Assembly: GCA_947311845.1 (NCBI GenBank)
Contig: CAMZMU010000080.1
Span: forward strand, 48,282,381-48,346,380
Length of the DNA stretch: 64,000 nucleotides
Source of the DNA: Poa pratensis
Taxonomy: Eukaryota; Streptophyta; Magnoliopsida; Poales; Poaceae
Direction of reading: 5' to 3'
Shown: piece after piece, positions 63,281 to 64,000 of the stretch
How the letters are laid out: each line of letters begins with the position of its first letter
How positions within the stretch are numbered: position 1 is the first letter of the stretch
Program-made: the position numbers and the translations under genes
The notes under the pieces: generated by a model
Seen by the model: the letters and a program-made list of their open reading frames with translations, nothing else
What the model was told of the DNA's origin: nothing
The model's database searches: none

Positions 63281-64000
63281 TCACTCTCCCTAGACATGTC
63301 AACTCACAAGACAAGTGTATATATGTGGAGTGGAAAGGAACTAGAACACAACTCTCACCTTGTAGATAGTATTGGACGTCGTGGACAACCAAGGGAAACG
63401 ATCACAAAGTAAAATGCTTATGTTCAAGTATCCAAAGCAAACTCCAAAACACACACGGCTTAAAAGTTGGTAGGAAGGTATGGTAGGTGGAAAGCAAATT
63501 GAACCAACCGGAAACCAAGATATTGTCAAAGCGAGTAGAGAACCACGATGATCACAAAGCAAAAAGAAGTCAATCTCCAAAGATATGAGCAAAGCTCATG
63601 GAAACACACACGTGGAGAGATAAATGGGACTTATGCAACCAAGAAGTGAGCTAAAGAACCATATGATCCTAGCGAAGACTATAAGCTCGGTGTTGCACAA
63701 GTACAAGGAGAGCCACTAGCTCGATTGCAATATATTGGTGGGCTACAAGATTTGCACAAAAGTACCACCTACGAGATGTTCATCGAGCTTGCGCTTTCCT
63801 ACAAGATATGGCAAGTGGTGTTTCTTTCTCTTTCTTTCTTTCTTTCTTTTGATTTGGTTCTTTTTGCTTCTTGTCTCTTTGATTCTTTCTATTTTGCACA
63901 CCCACTTCTTTTTATGCCACTAACAAGATATATCAACTAGCGCATACAACTTTTGCTCGGAAACTACACGGTGCAAATGTGCAAAGCCCAAGCAATCATC
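63281..64000 (-). other. E11 leader, partial
   Basis: 720 bp without a gene to the window edge. A CTTT microsatellite lies at about 63,818-63,849. Words such as AAACACACACGTGGAGAGATAAATGGG resemble the leader vocabulary of other elements in the window. The PBS is not reached. Confidence 0.5.

Larger units (their letters stand above)
58956..64000 (-). mobile_element. E11: family A non-autonomous element (3' part; 5' end outside the window)
   Basis: Minus sense from the right edge: leader, a gag-like region with two zinc knuckles, an intergenic stretch (61,405-61,608), Cys-rich frames, PPT and 3' LTR. No RT, RNase H or integrase is present in more than 4 kb of interior. Its LTR subtype and zinc knuckles match E3. 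The C-terminal peptide EQESRTTLLKGGGG matches [13 protein letters not shown] of E5 Pol. The five bases left of it are CTCTA; the other duplication is not in view. Confidence 0.85.

Overview
The window is plant nuclear repeat DNA, most likely from a Triticeae grass (wheat, Aegilops, rye or barley). This is inferred from deeply nested Ty3/gypsy LTR retrotransposons primed by tRNA-iMet, a gene-poor Helitron and LARD-like elements, not from any host gene. I found no convincing intact host gene, rRNA, tRNA or CRISPR array. Nearly all coding capacity is decayed gag-pol or reading frames of non-autonomous elements.

Two related gypsy families dominate. Family A has LTRs of about 0.95-1.1 kb that begin TGATG and end CATCA; their U3 carries clusters of a quasi-palindrome GCGGTA-N-TACCGC. 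Family B has LTRs of about 0.93-0.99 kb that begin TGATGAG/TGATGAT in element sense and end CTTATCA or CATATCA; on the + strand they read TGATA...TCATCA. Each family has autonomous copies (gag, CCHC knuckle, D-G-G-S protease, YFDD reverse transcriptase, RNase H, HHCC/DDE integrase) and non-autonomous partners that keep the LTR, PBS, leader and PPT but replace pol with unrelated Cys-rich frames or with nothing.

Layout. 1-1,623: end of an unassigned LTR element (R1) inside E3. 1,624-4,697: E3 (A, non-autonomous, minus), inserted in the gag of E1 (A, plus). E1 continues at 4,698-4,803, 17,968-18,542 and 19,629-22,145. E1 is split by E2 (B, minus, 4,804-17,962, TSD CGTCA) and by a solo LTR (18,543-19,623, TSD CAATT). 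E2 itself holds a solo LTR (7,928-8,909, TSD TGCCT) and a Helitron (9,046-13,467). At 22,146-22,162 E1 meets E4 head to head in a large inverted repeat. E4, an internally deleted LTR, E5, a plus LTR and E6 (22,163-31,786) form a rearranged chain of A elements. E6 is split by E7 (B, non-autonomous, minus, 31,787-51,870). E7's 5' LTR contains E8 (B, autonomous, minus, 37,188-51,222, TSD AACGT), and E8's RT/RNase H contains E12 (plus, 39,967-46,253, TSD ACTAA), a non-coding element built of tandem arrays. E6 resumes at 51,871 and is fused to a truncated A LTR (53,125-53,823), an RT scrap and a 146-bp tandem array (54,030-55,167). An LTR-like sequence H (55,168-58,955) then holds the 2.3-kb element E10 (TSD ACCTC). 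E11 (A, non-autonomous, minus) runs from 58,956 past the right edge.

How the parts may work together (inference): A and B autonomous copies would have supplied reverse transcriptase and integrase to E3/E11 and to E7/E10. The shared PBS, leaders, PPTs, LTR termini and an LTR-encoded polyprotein tail (GPMTRAR...VNSLL) support this. Every gag-pol copy in the window now carries stops, frameshifts or truncations; the longest open piece is the 821-residue RT-RNase H-integrase frame of E5.
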